DNA of 32,432 bases, from positions 1 through 32,432 of the forward strand of contig JBNKCG010000084.1 in assembly GCA_050287605.1 (NCBI GenBank), read 5' to 3'. The DNA comes from QQUJ01 sp050287605. GTDB lineage: Bacteria > Pseudomonadota > Gammaproteobacteria > QQUJ01. The notes under the pieces are model-generated. The model saw nothing but the letters and a program-made list of their open reading frames with translations. It searched no databases and was not told the origin of the DNA. How positions within the stretch are numbered: position 1 is the stretch's first letter; every line of letters starts with the position of its first letter. Position numbers and translations under genes: made by a program. This document shows positions 15,330 through 23,798 of the stretch, one piece after another.

Positions 15330-16616
15330 TCAGTGTTCTCCCGCAAACCCGCGCCGCAGCAACTCCGCCATGCCGTCGCGACGGTGGTACCCCTGTTCGG
15401 TGGTGAGCAGCCGCTTCTGATCGTCGGTGAGCGCATCGTAGCGGATGCTTCCCGATCGCAGCCCCTGCCTGACGCGGCGGGTACGTTTGTCCACCTCCGG
15501 CCTGATGAGCCAGTAGCCGTTGAACACCCGGTGCTTGTAGCGGTGCAGGGTGTAGTGCAGTCCGCGTTCGTTCATCAGCGACAACACGTCGCCCAGCCAG
15601 CGCTTGGCGCCCCGGCCGTCGCGCGCGCCGTCGGCGCCGAACTCGCCCACGTAGACAGGTTTGCCGCGCACCTCCGGCAGATGCAGGGCGACGTCGAACA
15701 ATTGGGCCAGCGTGTCGCGGTCCCAGCGCGTGACCACGCAGCGCTGGTTGGGCAGGCACAGGCGGTAGTCGCCCGGATAGCGCAACGCCGGATCGGGGTC
15801 GTGGAGCAGGGTAAAGTTTGCCGGGTAGTAGAAATGGAAACTTGCCGCCAGGTTGGCGTCGTCGTAGCGGCCGCCCAGTTGGTGCTGCAGCGGCTTGGCG
15901 ACATCGGTTTCCAGAAACAGGATGTGGTGGCGGTCCCGGCTGCGGATGGCGCCGATCACCTCCTGGTAGTAGTCGTGCAGGGTCGCCTTGCTCGGGGCCT
16001 GGGGCTCGTTGATGAGGTCGTAGCCGGCGACGTAGGGGTTGTCCGCCAGGCGCTCGGCCACCGCGCCCCACAGCGCGACGGTGCGTTCCCAGATACCGTT
16101 GCCGCGATCCCATACTCCCCAGCCGCGTTTGAGGTAGGGCTGCGAATCCTCGAACGGATTTTGCCCGGTGCCTCCCAGCACCGGAATGACATAGATACCT
16201 TGTTCGCCGATGGCGTTCACCGTCGCTTCGAGCAGGGTGAGGGCGGTTTCGCTGTAGCGGTAGGGCTGTTTTTCGAGCTCGTGAAGCTGGAACCAGATTC
16301 GCACCACGTTGGCGCCGACGCTGCGGAATTCACGCAGGTCGAAGTCGGTGAGCGTGTAACGGTGCAGGTCGACGGCGTAACGGTCGAGCAGCGCCGGGTC
16401 CTCGCCGCGTACCTGGGTGGCCTGCAGATACCACTCGGTGTCGACGGAATAGAACTCCACGCCCTGAAATCCGCGCAAGTAGACCGGATGGCCGCTGGCG
16501 TTGACGATCCGATCGCCCGCAACGCGGAGCAGACTCAGGGGCTCGTGGTCTAAATCGGCGAGGGCGGCAGAGGCGATTACCCACGTCGCTATCAGCAATC
16601 CAATGCGGGACAGCAC
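15330..16616 (-). CDS. Secreted glycoside hydrolase family 5-like glycosidase
   Basis: A protein of about 428 aa with a signal peptide (SRIGLLIATWVIASAALA). The TIM-barrel GH5 pattern is clear: VYLRGFQGVEF near the start, GANVVRIWFQLHE on strand 2, GYDLINEPQAPS with the acid/base Glu, ASFHFYYP and YVGEFGADG with the nucleophile Glu, and a following Trp/His-rich region. This resembles endoglucanase and endoglycoceramidase-type members; the substrate is not determinable. Start chosen at GTG 16616 because it places the signal peptide at the N-terminus; the frame extends to 16697 but would overlap the upstream gene. Located downstream of the ECF sigma/anti-sigma/CnrX-like trio, which may control it. 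Confidence 0.86.
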   Translation of the reverse strand: MLSRIGLLIATWVIASAALADLDHEPLSLLRVAGDRIVNASGHPVYLRGFQGVEFYSVDTEWYLQATQVRGEDPALLDRYAVDLHRYTLTDFDLREFRSVGANVVRIWFQLHELEKQPYRYSETALTLLEATVNAIGEQGIYVIPVLGGTGQNPFEDSQPYLKRGWGVWDRGNGIWERTVALWGAVAERLADNPYVAGYDLINEPQAPSKATLHDYYQEVIGAIRSRDRHHILFLETDVAKPLQHQLGGRYDDANLAASFHFYYPANFTLLHDPDPALRYPGDYRLCLPNQRCVVTRWDRDTLAQLFDVALHLPEVRGKPVYVGEFGADGARDGRGAKRWLGDVLSLMNERGLHYTLHRYKHRVFNGYWLIRPEVDKRTRRVRQGLRSGSIRYDALTDDQKRLLTTEQGYHRRDGMAELLRRGFAGEH

Positions 16617-16666
16617 GGTTCTCGCGCAGGGTGTTGGGGTTGAATCCGATCTGTCCACGCCCGCTC

Positions 16667-17140
16667 CTAGTCGTTGCCCGGGGTCGGCAATCCCCAACTG
16701 TTGACGCCGAACAGGGAGAGTAGAAAACCCTTTTGCACGATGGCCTCGCCGAAACGCTGCCGCGCCGGCGGCGACAGGCTGTCGCGAAATGCGACGAGAC
16801 GATGGATGGCGTCTGCCTGGATCTGGGCGCGTTCGTCGGCGATGCGATCCAGCGCCTGCGCCAGCTCGGGATCGTCCGCGCGGGAATCAGCCACCAGCCG
16901 TCGCAGCCGGGCGTTGGGTTCGGCGGAGCGGCGACGCAGCTCGCGCACGTTGGCGAACACCGCCTTGCGCAGTTCCAGTAGTGCGGTGCGCTCGCTTGCG
17001 TTCAATTCCAGCCGGGTTGCCACCACGTCGAGCTGGGTCTCCGGCGCGCTGAAATAGCGTTGGTAGGCGTAGCCGGCGATCACGGCGATATTGAGCGCCA
17101 GTGAAAGCAGCAGTGCGATCAGTAAAGGTCTGTTGGTCAT
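16667..17140 (-). CDS. CnrX/Spy-like periplasmic metal-resistance-type protein
   Basis: A 157-aa protein with an N-terminal membrane helix (LLIALLLSLALNIAVIAGYAY) followed by a long helical hairpin rich in Arg, Glu and Ala (ELNASERTALLELRKAVFANVRELRR). The pattern matches periplasmic heavy-metal-sensor/resistance proteins (CnrX, ZraP, CpxP/Spy superfamily). The mature part has no histidine cluster, so metal binding is uncertain; a chaperone or envelope-stress role is possible. The start ATG at 17140 has GAGGAG upstream; the in-frame extension to 17371 is rejected. It follows the anti-sigma-like gene by 8 bp. In cnrYXH the periplasmic CnrX works with the anti-sigma CnrY and sigma CnrH, the same trio as here in a different order. 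Confidence 0.8.
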   Translation of the reverse strand: MTNRPLLIALLLSLALNIAVIAGYAYQRYFSAPETQLDVVATRLELNASERTALLELRKAVFANVRELRRRSAEPNARLRRLVADSRADDPELAQALDRIADERAQIQADAIHRLVAFRDSLSPPARQRFGEAIVQKGFLLSLFGVNSWGLPTPGND

Positions 17141-17148
17141 GGCACTCC

Positions 17149-17598
17149 TCACAGTGACGGCAGGCCGCCGAGAATCTGCGCCAGCAGTTGTGCTTCGCGT
17201 TGGTGGGGGGCGGCGCCCAGACCGCTGCCGAGGTAAAAGCCGCACAGGGCCAGGACGATGGCCATGGCCCACACCGGTACCGGCTGCAGCAGCTTGTCCA
17301 ACCAGTAGCGCCAGCGGGGGATCGCCGTGGGGACCGCGGCTGGCGTGACTAGCGCTTGTGCGCGCACGCACTCCCAGGCAGTGAGCGGCGACGGTTCCGC
17401 GCGGTTCGCGTGGAGCAAGGCTTGGCGCAGCGCAGTGTTGGCGACCAACTGTGCCTCGACGCGTTCGCTTTGGGCGGCGGCCAGGCGCCCGTCGAACCAG
17501 GCAGCCAATTCCATGGCGTCCGGCGTTTCCGCTGCGGGATCGACGCCGAGGTTGCCTGCGCAGAGGTTGCCCAGGGGCTGTTGGTCACGTTTTTTCAT
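17149..17598 (-). CDS. Probable membrane anti-sigma factor
   Basis: A 149-aa protein. Its cytoplasmic N-terminal half contains a block (ELAAWFDGRLAAAQSERVEAQL) matching the start of anti-sigma domains (D-G-x-L ... R-V-E-x-H-L). One membrane helix follows (VWAMAIVLALCGFYLGSG, about residues 108-127) with a short outer tail. The usual HxxxCxxC zinc motif is absent, so it is not a ZAS-type anti-sigma. Position directly downstream of the ECF sigma gene (59 bp) and just upstream of the CnrX-like gene supports the call. The ATG at 17598 has an acceptable ribosome-binding site (GAGG). Confidence 0.75.
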   Translation of the reverse strand: MKKRDQQPLGNLCAGNLGVDPAAETPDAMELAAWFDGRLAAAQSERVEAQLVANTALRQALLHANRAEPSPLTAWECVRAQALVTPAAVPTAIPRWRYWLDKLLQPVPVWAMAIVLALCGFYLGSGLGAAPHQREAQLLAQILGGLPSL

Positions 17599-17657
17599 GA
17601 TACTTACCTCACGTCTCGTTATACGGTGTCACCGCGGGCATCGTCCCTATCCGCCGC

Positions 17658-18209
17658 TCAGGCATCGCCTATCAACGCCTTGCGCAGCCTGCTGATGGCT
17701 TTGTGACGCAGCGAGCGAACGGTCTGCGGCTCGATGCGCAGCAGACCGGCCACTTCGCTCACGTCCCTGTCGTCGCAGTACAGCAGCTTGAGGACCAACG
17801 CCTGGCGTGCGCTGAGCAGCCCCGCAGGGATCTCTACCGGCGGCGGATCCGGATCGGCGGGTGCGGGCGCTGCGGGTAGCCGATACTCGGGGAGTTCACT
17901 CAACGCTTCGTGCACGGGCGGCAACCTGCGCAGCCAGTCGACGGTTGCGCTGGCGGCAATCACGCCCAGCCAGGTGCGTAGTTTGGCCCGCTGCGGATCG
18001 TAGCGTTTGAGTAGGCGAAATTCGTTGCGAACCAAACGCAGGAAGATCTCCTGCAGCACTTCAGCGACGTCGTCCCCGCGCCCGGCGGGTACCAGCAGGC
18101 GTTGTGCGGCTCCCCGCAGCACGGGACCCGCCGCGTCGACGAAATCCCGCCACGCGGCGGGATCGCCGCGGCAGACACGCGCTAGGGAAATGGTCTCGAG
18201 TTCGGGCAT
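17658..18209 (-). CDS. ECF-family RNA polymerase sigma factor
   Basis: A 183-aa sigma-70-type ECF factor. The region 2 helix includes GDDVAEVLQEIFLRLVRN and the region 2.3/2.4 stretch LRTWLGVIAASATVDWLRR. A Pro/Ala-rich linker (LPAAPAPADPDPPP) separates it from region 4, which has RQALVLKLLYCDDRDVSEVAGLLRIEPQTVRSLRHKAISRLRKAL, a clear helix-turn-helix. No C-terminal extension. It is first in a minus-strand cluster of seven genes ending at 13467, so it may transcribe its own cluster. No confident ECF promoter (GGAAC/CGTC pair) was found upstream. The ATG at 18209 has no strong ribosome-binding site. Confidence 0.88.
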   Translation of the reverse strand: MPELETISLARVCRGDPAAWRDFVDAAGPVLRGAAQRLLVPAGRGDDVAEVLQEIFLRLVRNEFRLLKRYDPQRAKLRTWLGVIAASATVDWLRRLPPVHEALSELPEYRLPAAPAPADPDPPPVEIPAGLLSARQALVLKLLYCDDRDVSEVAGLLRIEPQTVRSLRHKAISRLRKALIGDA

Positions 18210-18392
18210 GGGGCGGTAGTTGGGTGTCCTCTATTGTCCGGATCACATACGTTGGCAATGTCGCAAACATCCCCGTTCGATGCCGGGTACGGTCACTTCG
18301 CATTCGCGCAGTGCGACGGGGAGCCTCTCGGCATCGTATCCGAAGTGGCTGGAGCGGCTGTCGACTGGATGCCGCTGCGCTAGACTATCTCC

Positions 18393-19183
18393 GTGACCGC
18401 GTCCCCCCCCGTCTTCCCACCCTGTTCGTCTCCCACGGATCGCCCACCCTGGCGCTGGAGACCACCACGACGCATCGGTTTCTGCGCGCCCTGGGCGGTG
18501 AGCTGCCGGCGCCGGCTGCCATCCTGTGCGTGTCCGCCCATTGGGAGACCGCGGCGGTGAGCGTCAGCGCCGCTCCCCATCCTGCGACTATTCACGACTT
18601 TTACGGTTTTCCTGCGCCGCTCTACGATCTCGAGTATGCCGCACCCGGCAGCGCGGAACTGGCGCAGCGGGTGGTGGATCTGGTGCAGCCGTCGGGGTTG
18701 GCGATTGTCAGCGACCCGCGGCGCGGTTTCGATCACGGGGTGTGGGTGCCGCAGATGCTGATGTACCCCGAGGCCCGCATCCCCGTGGTCTCCGTGTCGG
18801 TGCAGCCGCAGCTGCCGGCGGCCCATCATTTGCTCGTGGGCGAGTTGTTGGCACCGCTGCGCGACGAGGGGGTGTTGATCGTGGGTAGCGGCAACGCGAC
18901 CCACGATCTGCGCGGCTTCCGCGGCCAACCGCTCGATGCCCCGCCGCAGCGCTACGCCCAGGTGTTCGACGATTGGCTGGTGGAGCGCATCACGGCAGGC
19001 GATGCGGAGGCGTTGTGCGATTACCTGCGTCAGGGGCCCGAAGCGCGGCGCAACCACCCGACGCCGGATCACTTCCTGCCTCTGTTCGCGCCGTTGGGGG
19101 CCGCCGGCGGCGCGCCGGGCAGGGTGCTGCACCGGGCCATGGACTACGGGGTGTTGGCGATGACGGCGCTGGCCTGGGATTGA
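18393..19183 (+). CDS. LigB/DODA-type extradiol dioxygenase, start disrupted by C8 tract
   Basis: About 260 aa of a class III extradiol dioxygenase related to 4,5-DOPA dioxygenase YgiD. All likely metal or catalytic His motifs are present: FVSHGSPT near the N-terminus, CVSAHWET, GSGNATHDLRG and NHPTPDHFLPL. There is no proper start codon in frame near the N-terminus. A GTG at 18393 would give an ideal start, but it is one base out of frame because of a run of eight C at 18403-18410; nine C would join it to the conserved frame. The coordinates run from that GTG to the stop, so the length is not a multiple of three. This is either a sequencing indel, a slippage site or a real frameshift. The gene converges on the diguanylate cyclase gene with 15 bp between stops. 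Confidence 0.8.
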
Positions 19184-19198
19184 GGGCGCGGCGGTGCT

Positions 19199-21253
19199 TC
19201 AAGGGGCCGCGGGCAGGTCGGCCGACCACTCCGTGTAGCGCCCCTTGCCGCTGCGCTTGGCGTGATACATGGCCTGGTCGGCGCGACTGATCAGGGTGTC
19301 GGCGTCGCTCTTCACATCGTTGTGGGCGATGCCGACGCTGGCGCCCAGATGGGCGCCGGCATCACCCACTTGGTAGACGCCGGATACCGCCTCGATGAGT
19401 TTGGCGGCTACCGTCTGCGCGGTGCCGTTGGGAAGATTGCCCACCAGCAGCGTGGCGAACTCGTCGCCGCCGACGCGGGCGATCAAATCGCTCTCCCGCA
19501 GCGCGGAGCGCAGGCGCTGCGCCACCTCGCGTAACACCTGGTCGCCGGCATCGTGCCCGAGGTTGTCGTTGACCGACTTGAAACCGTCGAGATCCAGGTA
19601 AAGCACCGTCATGGGCTGTGGGTTGCGCTGGGCCAGTGCCAACTGGCGGCGCAACTCGTCGTGGAAGGCGCGGCGGTTGGCCAATCCGGTGAGGTCGTCC
19701 AGGTGCGCCAGTTTGGCCAGCCGTTCGCGTTTGCGCGCCTGCTCCGAGATGTCGTAGACCCAGATGAACAGGGCGCTCTCCTCTTCGAACGGCATGGTGC
19801 GCAAGGTGATCAGCGCCCAGAAGCTGTTGCCCGAGGCGTGAATCAGCTCGATCTCGTGGTCGATCACCTCGCCGTCGGTGTCCAGGACCGCTTGAACCGC
19901 CTCCCACTCCTCGTTTTGCGCAACGAAGTCGTTCAGCGTGCGCCGCATCACCTCCTTGGCGCCCAGGCCGGTGAGCTGGCCGAAACGGGCATTGGCGAAC
20001 AGGATGCGTCCGCTGTGCAGATCGGCGACGCCGACGCCGACCGGGCTGGCCTGCAATATGGTGCGTAGTTGGCGTTCGCTGTCACGCAGCCGCGTCTGCG
20101 TCTCGTGCAGCGCCGTGGTGTCGGTGGCGACGCCGCGGTAGCCCAGGAAGCTGCCGTCGTCGGCGAAGTGCGGCGTGCCGCTGACGGCGATGGTGCGGCG
20201 CTCGCCGGCGGCGTTCAGCACCGGGTATTCGAAATCGCGAAACGGCGCATGCTGTTCCAGGATTTCCCGGTGTCGGCGCCACTTCTCGGGGTTGAGGCGC
20301 AGCTCTTCGGGCTCGGTGAGCTCGTGGCGCGCCTTGCCGAGGAGCGCGTCGGGTGGGCGTCCGTGCAGGGCGTAACCGCGCTCGGAGAGGAAGATCAACC
20401 GGTGCCCGGCGTCGGTCTCCCAGAACCAGTCGGATGCGGCGGCGGCGAAATCACGGAAACGCGCCTCGCTGGCACGCAGTTGCAGTTCCGCCAGCTTGAG
20501 CTCGGAGATGTCGCGCGCCGCGGTGATGAACGTCGTCGCGCCGTCGACGAAGAACATCGATGCCGAAACCGCGACGTCGATCTGCACCCCGTCGCTGCGC
20601 TGGTAGCGCTGCTCGGTCATGGGCAGCGCCTCGCCCACGCGGTCGAGCTGCTGCAGTTGCGTCTGCACGGTGTCGCGAAACTCCGGTGTCACGATATCCA
20701 CGAATGAGCGGCCGATCCAATGCTGCGGGTCGTCGTCGCCCAGCAGGTGCGCCCCGGCCGGATTCATGAACTGGATGATGCCCTGCGAGTGCACGCAGAT
20801 CAGGATCGGCGCCAATTCGAGCAATTGGCGGAAGCGCTGTTCGTTTTCGTGGCTGACGCGTTGGGCGGCGCGCAACTCGGTGACGTCGGAGTAGATGGTG
20901 ATGAAACCGCCGCCCGGCAACGGGTTGCCGTGGATTTCGACGATCTTGGGGCCGATCTCGCGTTCGATGCGGTGGTGCTCGTGGCGTTCGGTGAGGGACA
21001 GGCGCTGCTGCACCAGCTCCTCCACGTCGCCGGCGCCGTAGTCACCACGCTGTGCCGAGTAGCGCACGATGGCCTCCAGCGAGGTGCCGGGCGCGGCGAG
21101 ATCGGCGGGCAGGTCGAGCAGTTGGAAGAGCTTGCGGTTGCTCACCACCAGGCGCAGGTCGCGATCGAGTATGGCGATACCCACCGGGAGATAGTCCAGC
21201 GTGCTGGCGAGGATCTCCTGTTGTGCGGCGCTGCGATTAGGGGGTCGATTCAT
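19199..21253 (-). CDS. Diguanylate cyclase with four PAS domains
   Basis: A 684-aa protein with no membrane segment, so probably cytoplasmic. PAS-like domains lie at about 14-130, 137-255, 262-385 and 391-510, followed by GGDEF at about 520-675. The active-site motif GGDEF is intact at 595-599 and the inhibitory I-site RESD at 586-589 is present five residues upstream, implying product-inhibited c-di-GMP synthesis. No EAL domain. Several PAS blocks end in typical DxT/DIS exits (DVTEL, DISELK, DTTALH, DISEQ). No haem or flavin ligand could be assigned. The ATG at 21253 has AAGGAG upstream at somewhat long spacing. It is not obviously cotranscribed with glgB, 152 bp away on the same strand. Confidence 0.95.
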   Translation of the reverse strand: MNRPPNRSAAQQEILASTLDYLPVGIAILDRDLRLVVSNRKLFQLLDLPADLAAPGTSLEAIVRYSAQRGDYGAGDVEELVQQRLSLTERHEHHRIEREIGPKIVEIHGNPLPGGGFITIYSDVTELRAAQRVSHENEQRFRQLLELAPILICVHSQGIIQFMNPAGAHLLGDDDPQHWIGRSFVDIVTPEFRDTVQTQLQQLDRVGEALPMTEQRYQRSDGVQIDVAVSASMFFVDGATTFITAARDISELKLAELQLRASEARFRDFAAAASDWFWETDAGHRLIFLSERGYALHGRPPDALLGKARHELTEPEELRLNPEKWRRHREILEQHAPFRDFEYPVLNAAGERRTIAVSGTPHFADDGSFLGYRGVATDTTALHETQTRLRDSERQLRTILQASPVGVGVADLHSGRILFANARFGQLTGLGAKEVMRRTLNDFVAQNEEWEAVQAVLDTDGEVIDHEIELIHASGNSFWALITLRTMPFEEESALFIWVYDISEQARKRERLAKLAHLDDLTGLANRRAFHDELRRQLALAQRNPQPMTVLYLDLDGFKSVNDNLGHDAGDQVLREVAQRLRSALRESDLIARVGGDEFATLLVGNLPNGTAQTVAAKLIEAVSGVYQVGDAGAHLGASVGIAHNDVKSDADTLISRADQAMYHAKRSGKGRYTEWSADLPAAP

Positions 21254-21405
21254 GACCGTAACCGTGCTCCTTGGTGCGGGTATTCCCAGGACGGTGTGAA
21301 ACGCGCGACCTAAAACCTTAGTAATTCTGTACGAAACCGCTCGGCGTGTACCGTGATCGGGCGCTCAAACTGCCACTGCCGCGTGCGGAGCCCGGCGGTG
21401 CGGCG

Positions 21406-23601
21406 TTAGGTGGTGATGGGGGCCAGGACTACCGCCGCCAGCGGCGGCAGGGTCAGCTCCAGCGAGGCGGGACGCCCCATCCAGGGCAGTGTTTCGGCGC
21501 GCAGCGGCTGGCCGTTGCCTAGGTTGCTACCCCCGTAATAAGTGGAATCGGAATTGAGGAGTTCGGCGTAGTCGCCCTCACGCGGCACCCCGATGCGGTA
21601 GCGGTGGCGCGGTACGGGGGTGAAGTTGATCACCACCAGCACCTCGTCGCCGCCGCTGCAGCGCAAGAAGCTGAGCACCGATTGGGCCGCGTCGTGGCAG
21701 TCGATCCACTGGAACCCCCCGGCCTCGAAATCGAGGTTGTGCAGCGCTGGGCGCTCGCGGTAGAGGTGGTTGAGATCGCGTACCAGGGTCTGTACCCCCT
21801 GGTGCTGAGGCCGCTCCAACAGCCACCAGTCCAGGGCGCGGTCGAAGGCCCATTCGCTGCCGTGGGCGAATTCGCAGCCCATGAACAGCAGCTTCTTGCC
21901 CGGGTGGGTGTACTGGTAGGCGAGCAGCAAGCGCAGGTTGGCGAAGCGCTGCCAGGGATCGCCGGGCATCTTGTCCAGCAGCGAGTGTTTGCCGTGTACC
22001 ACCTCGTCGTGGGAGAAGGGCAGCACGAAGTTCTCGTTGAAGGCGTAGAGCAGGCTGAAGGTGAGGCGGTCGTGGTGGTAGTGGCGGTGTACCGGGTCTT
22101 TGCTCATGTATTCCAGCGTGTCGTGCATCCAGCCCATGTTCCACTTCATGGAAAAGCCCAGTCCGCCCAGGTAGATGGGGCGCGAAACCATGGGCCAGTC
22201 GGTGCTCTCCTCGGCGATTACCACCGCGCCGGGCTGCTGTTCGTGCACCACGGCGTTGAGCCGGTGCAGGAAATCCACCGCTTCGAGGTTTTCCCGCCCG
22301 CCGTACTGGTTGGGCGCCCAGTCGCCCGGTTCGCGCGAGTAGTCGAGATAGAGCATGGAGGCGACCGCGTCGACGCGCAGGCCGTCCAGATGAAACTCCT
22401 CCAGCCAGTAGAGGGCGCTGGAGAGCAGGAAGTTGCGCACCTCGTTGCGCCCGTAGTTGAAGATCAGCGTGCCCCAATCGCGGTGCTCGCCGCGGCGCGG
22501 GTCGGCATGCTCGTAGAGGGCGCTGCCGTCGAAACGTGCCAGACCGTGCTCGTCGCGCGGGAAATGGGCCGGTACCCAGTCGAGCAGTACGCCGATACCG
22601 TGGCGGTGGCAGTGGTCGACGAAGTAGCGGAAGTCGTCGGGACTGCCGAAGCGGCTGGTGGGGGCGTAGTAGCCCAGGGTCTGGTAGCCCCAGGAGTCGT
22701 CCAGCGGGTGTTCGGTGACCGGCAGCAGTTCGACGTGAGTGAAGCCCAGCTGCGCGACGTAGTCCACCAGACGGTGGGCCAGTTCGCGATAGCCGAGAAA
22801 CTCGCCCTGTTCGCCGCGCTGCCACGAGCCCAGGTGCACCTCGTAGATGCTCATCGGGGCATGCAGCCAGTCGTGCTTGGCGCGCTGCTCCATCCACCGG
22901 GCATCGTCCCAGACGTGGGTGGGCGGTTCGGTCACCCGGCAGGCGGTTCGCGGGCGGGTTTCGAAGGCCTGGGCATAGGGGTCTTGTTTGGCGGCCACCT
23001 GTCCGCTGTCGCGGTTGCGGATCTCGAATTTGTAGAGGTTGCCGGCGTCGACGCCGGGCAGGAACAGCTCCCACACGCCGCTGCCGCCGCGTACGCGCAT
23101 CGGGTGGGCGCGGCCGTCCCAGCGGTTGAAGTCCCCCACCACGCTGACGCGCTCGGCGCTGGGTGCCCAGGTGGCGAACAGCGTGCCGGCGATGCCGTCT
23201 ACGCTCCAGGGGTGGGCGCCGAGGAAGCGGTAGGCGTGCCAGTGGCGGCCTTCGCCGAACAGGTGCAGGTCGAGATCGCCCAGTTGCGGGGTGAAGCTGT
23301 AGGGGTCATGGCGCTGGTCGCTGTGCTGGTGGGCGTCGCGCCAGCCGATCAGGGGGTGCGGATCGTGCACCGCCGAATCGGCTTGCCCATAGAAGAAATC
23401 GGTCCCCTCGATGCGCTGCAGGGGTTGGGACTCGTCGCCCACCCAGGCCGTGACGCTGTGCGGCAGGTAGGCCAGCAGCCAGGTCGCGTTCCCGTGGCGA
23501 TGACTGCCCAGCACGGAGAAGGGATCGTGATGGCGCGCGCTGGCGATGCGCTGCAGATCGGTCTTGCGCCAGGGAGTGTCGGTGAGGGTGGGGGAGTTCA
23601 T
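21406..23601 (-). CDS. glgB: 1,4-alpha-glucan branching enzyme
   Basis: A 731-aa GH13 branching enzyme, the normal GlgB length. An N-terminal region (DPFSVLGSHRHG) and a CBM48 domain (TWAPSAERVSVVGDFNRWDG) precede the catalytic barrel. Catalytic residues are Asp411 (GLRVDAVASM, nucleophile), Glu464 (VIAEESTDWP) and Asp532 (FSHDEVVHGK); the spacings match E. coli GlgB. The start ATG at 23601 is preferred over TTG 23712 because of length and because a -10 box lies only 19 bp upstream. It forms alpha-1,6 branches in glycogen. Divergent from glgC, whose product supplies ADP-glucose. Confidence 0.97.
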   Translation of the reverse strand: MNSPTLTDTPWRKTDLQRIASARHHDPFSVLGSHRHGNATWLLAYLPHSVTAWVGDESQPLQRIEGTDFFYGQADSAVHDPHPLIGWRDAHQHSDQRHDPYSFTPQLGDLDLHLFGEGRHWHAYRFLGAHPWSVDGIAGTLFATWAPSAERVSVVGDFNRWDGRAHPMRVRGGSGVWELFLPGVDAGNLYKFEIRNRDSGQVAAKQDPYAQAFETRPRTACRVTEPPTHVWDDARWMEQRAKHDWLHAPMSIYEVHLGSWQRGEQGEFLGYRELAHRLVDYVAQLGFTHVELLPVTEHPLDDSWGYQTLGYYAPTSRFGSPDDFRYFVDHCHRHGIGVLLDWVPAHFPRDEHGLARFDGSALYEHADPRRGEHRDWGTLIFNYGRNEVRNFLLSSALYWLEEFHLDGLRVDAVASMLYLDYSREPGDWAPNQYGGRENLEAVDFLHRLNAVVHEQQPGAVVIAEESTDWPMVSRPIYLGGLGFSMKWNMGWMHDTLEYMSKDPVHRHYHHDRLTFSLLYAFNENFVLPFSHDEVVHGKHSLLDKMPGDPWQRFANLRLLLAYQYTHPGKKLLFMGCEFAHGSEWAFDRALDWWLLERPQHQGVQTLVRDLNHLYRERPALHNLDFEAGGFQWIDCHDAAQSVLSFLRCSGGDEVLVVINFTPVPRHRYRIGVPREGDYAELLNSDSTYYGGSNLGNGQPLRAETLPWMGRPASLELTLPPLAAVVLAPITT

Positions 23602-23619
23602 TGCTCTGGGGGGGCGCTG

Positions 23620-23625
23620 GTTATA
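23620..23625 (-). promoter_or_regulatory. Possible -10 box of glgB
   Basis: Minus-strand TATAAC, five of six matches to the sigma-70 -10 consensus, would start transcription about 12 nt before the glgB ATG. No good -35 box at 17 bp was found, so an activator or weak promoter is implied. Confidence 0.35.
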
Positions 23626-23671
23626 CTCACTATGGGGTGTGTCGATCGGGTTCAGTGGTGTGCGTGATTGC

Positions 23672-23682
23672 GTTACTGTAAC
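23672..23682. promoter_or_regulatory. Short palindrome GTTAC-T-GTAAC in glgB-glgC intergenic region
   Basis: An 11-bp perfect inverted repeat between the divergent glgB and glgC genes. It uses the same half-site as the molybdoenzyme enhancer palindromes but has a 1-bp instead of a 6-bp spacer. Possible operator; could be chance. Confidence 0.3.
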
Positions 23683-23798
23683 CGTGCGCCTGTTGGGCGC
23701 CGTTTTCAACAATCTGCCCTACATGATAGCGGGTTGTCGGACTAAGCTTCCAAACTCAGGTTCCCGGCGCAGGGTCGGGCCCGCGAGGGGAGAGTCAC

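Noticed and set aside
18104..18392. Far-upstream start for the dioxygenase at 18104
   Set aside because: It would add about 95 low-complexity Arg-rich residues overlapping the divergent sigma factor gene; the family N-terminus begins right at PRLPTLF.
18210..18392. ECF-type promoter upstream of the sigma factor gene
   Set aside because: A minus-strand GAAC is present but no matching CGTC-like -10 at 16-17 bp; the nearest CGTA is about 23 bp away.
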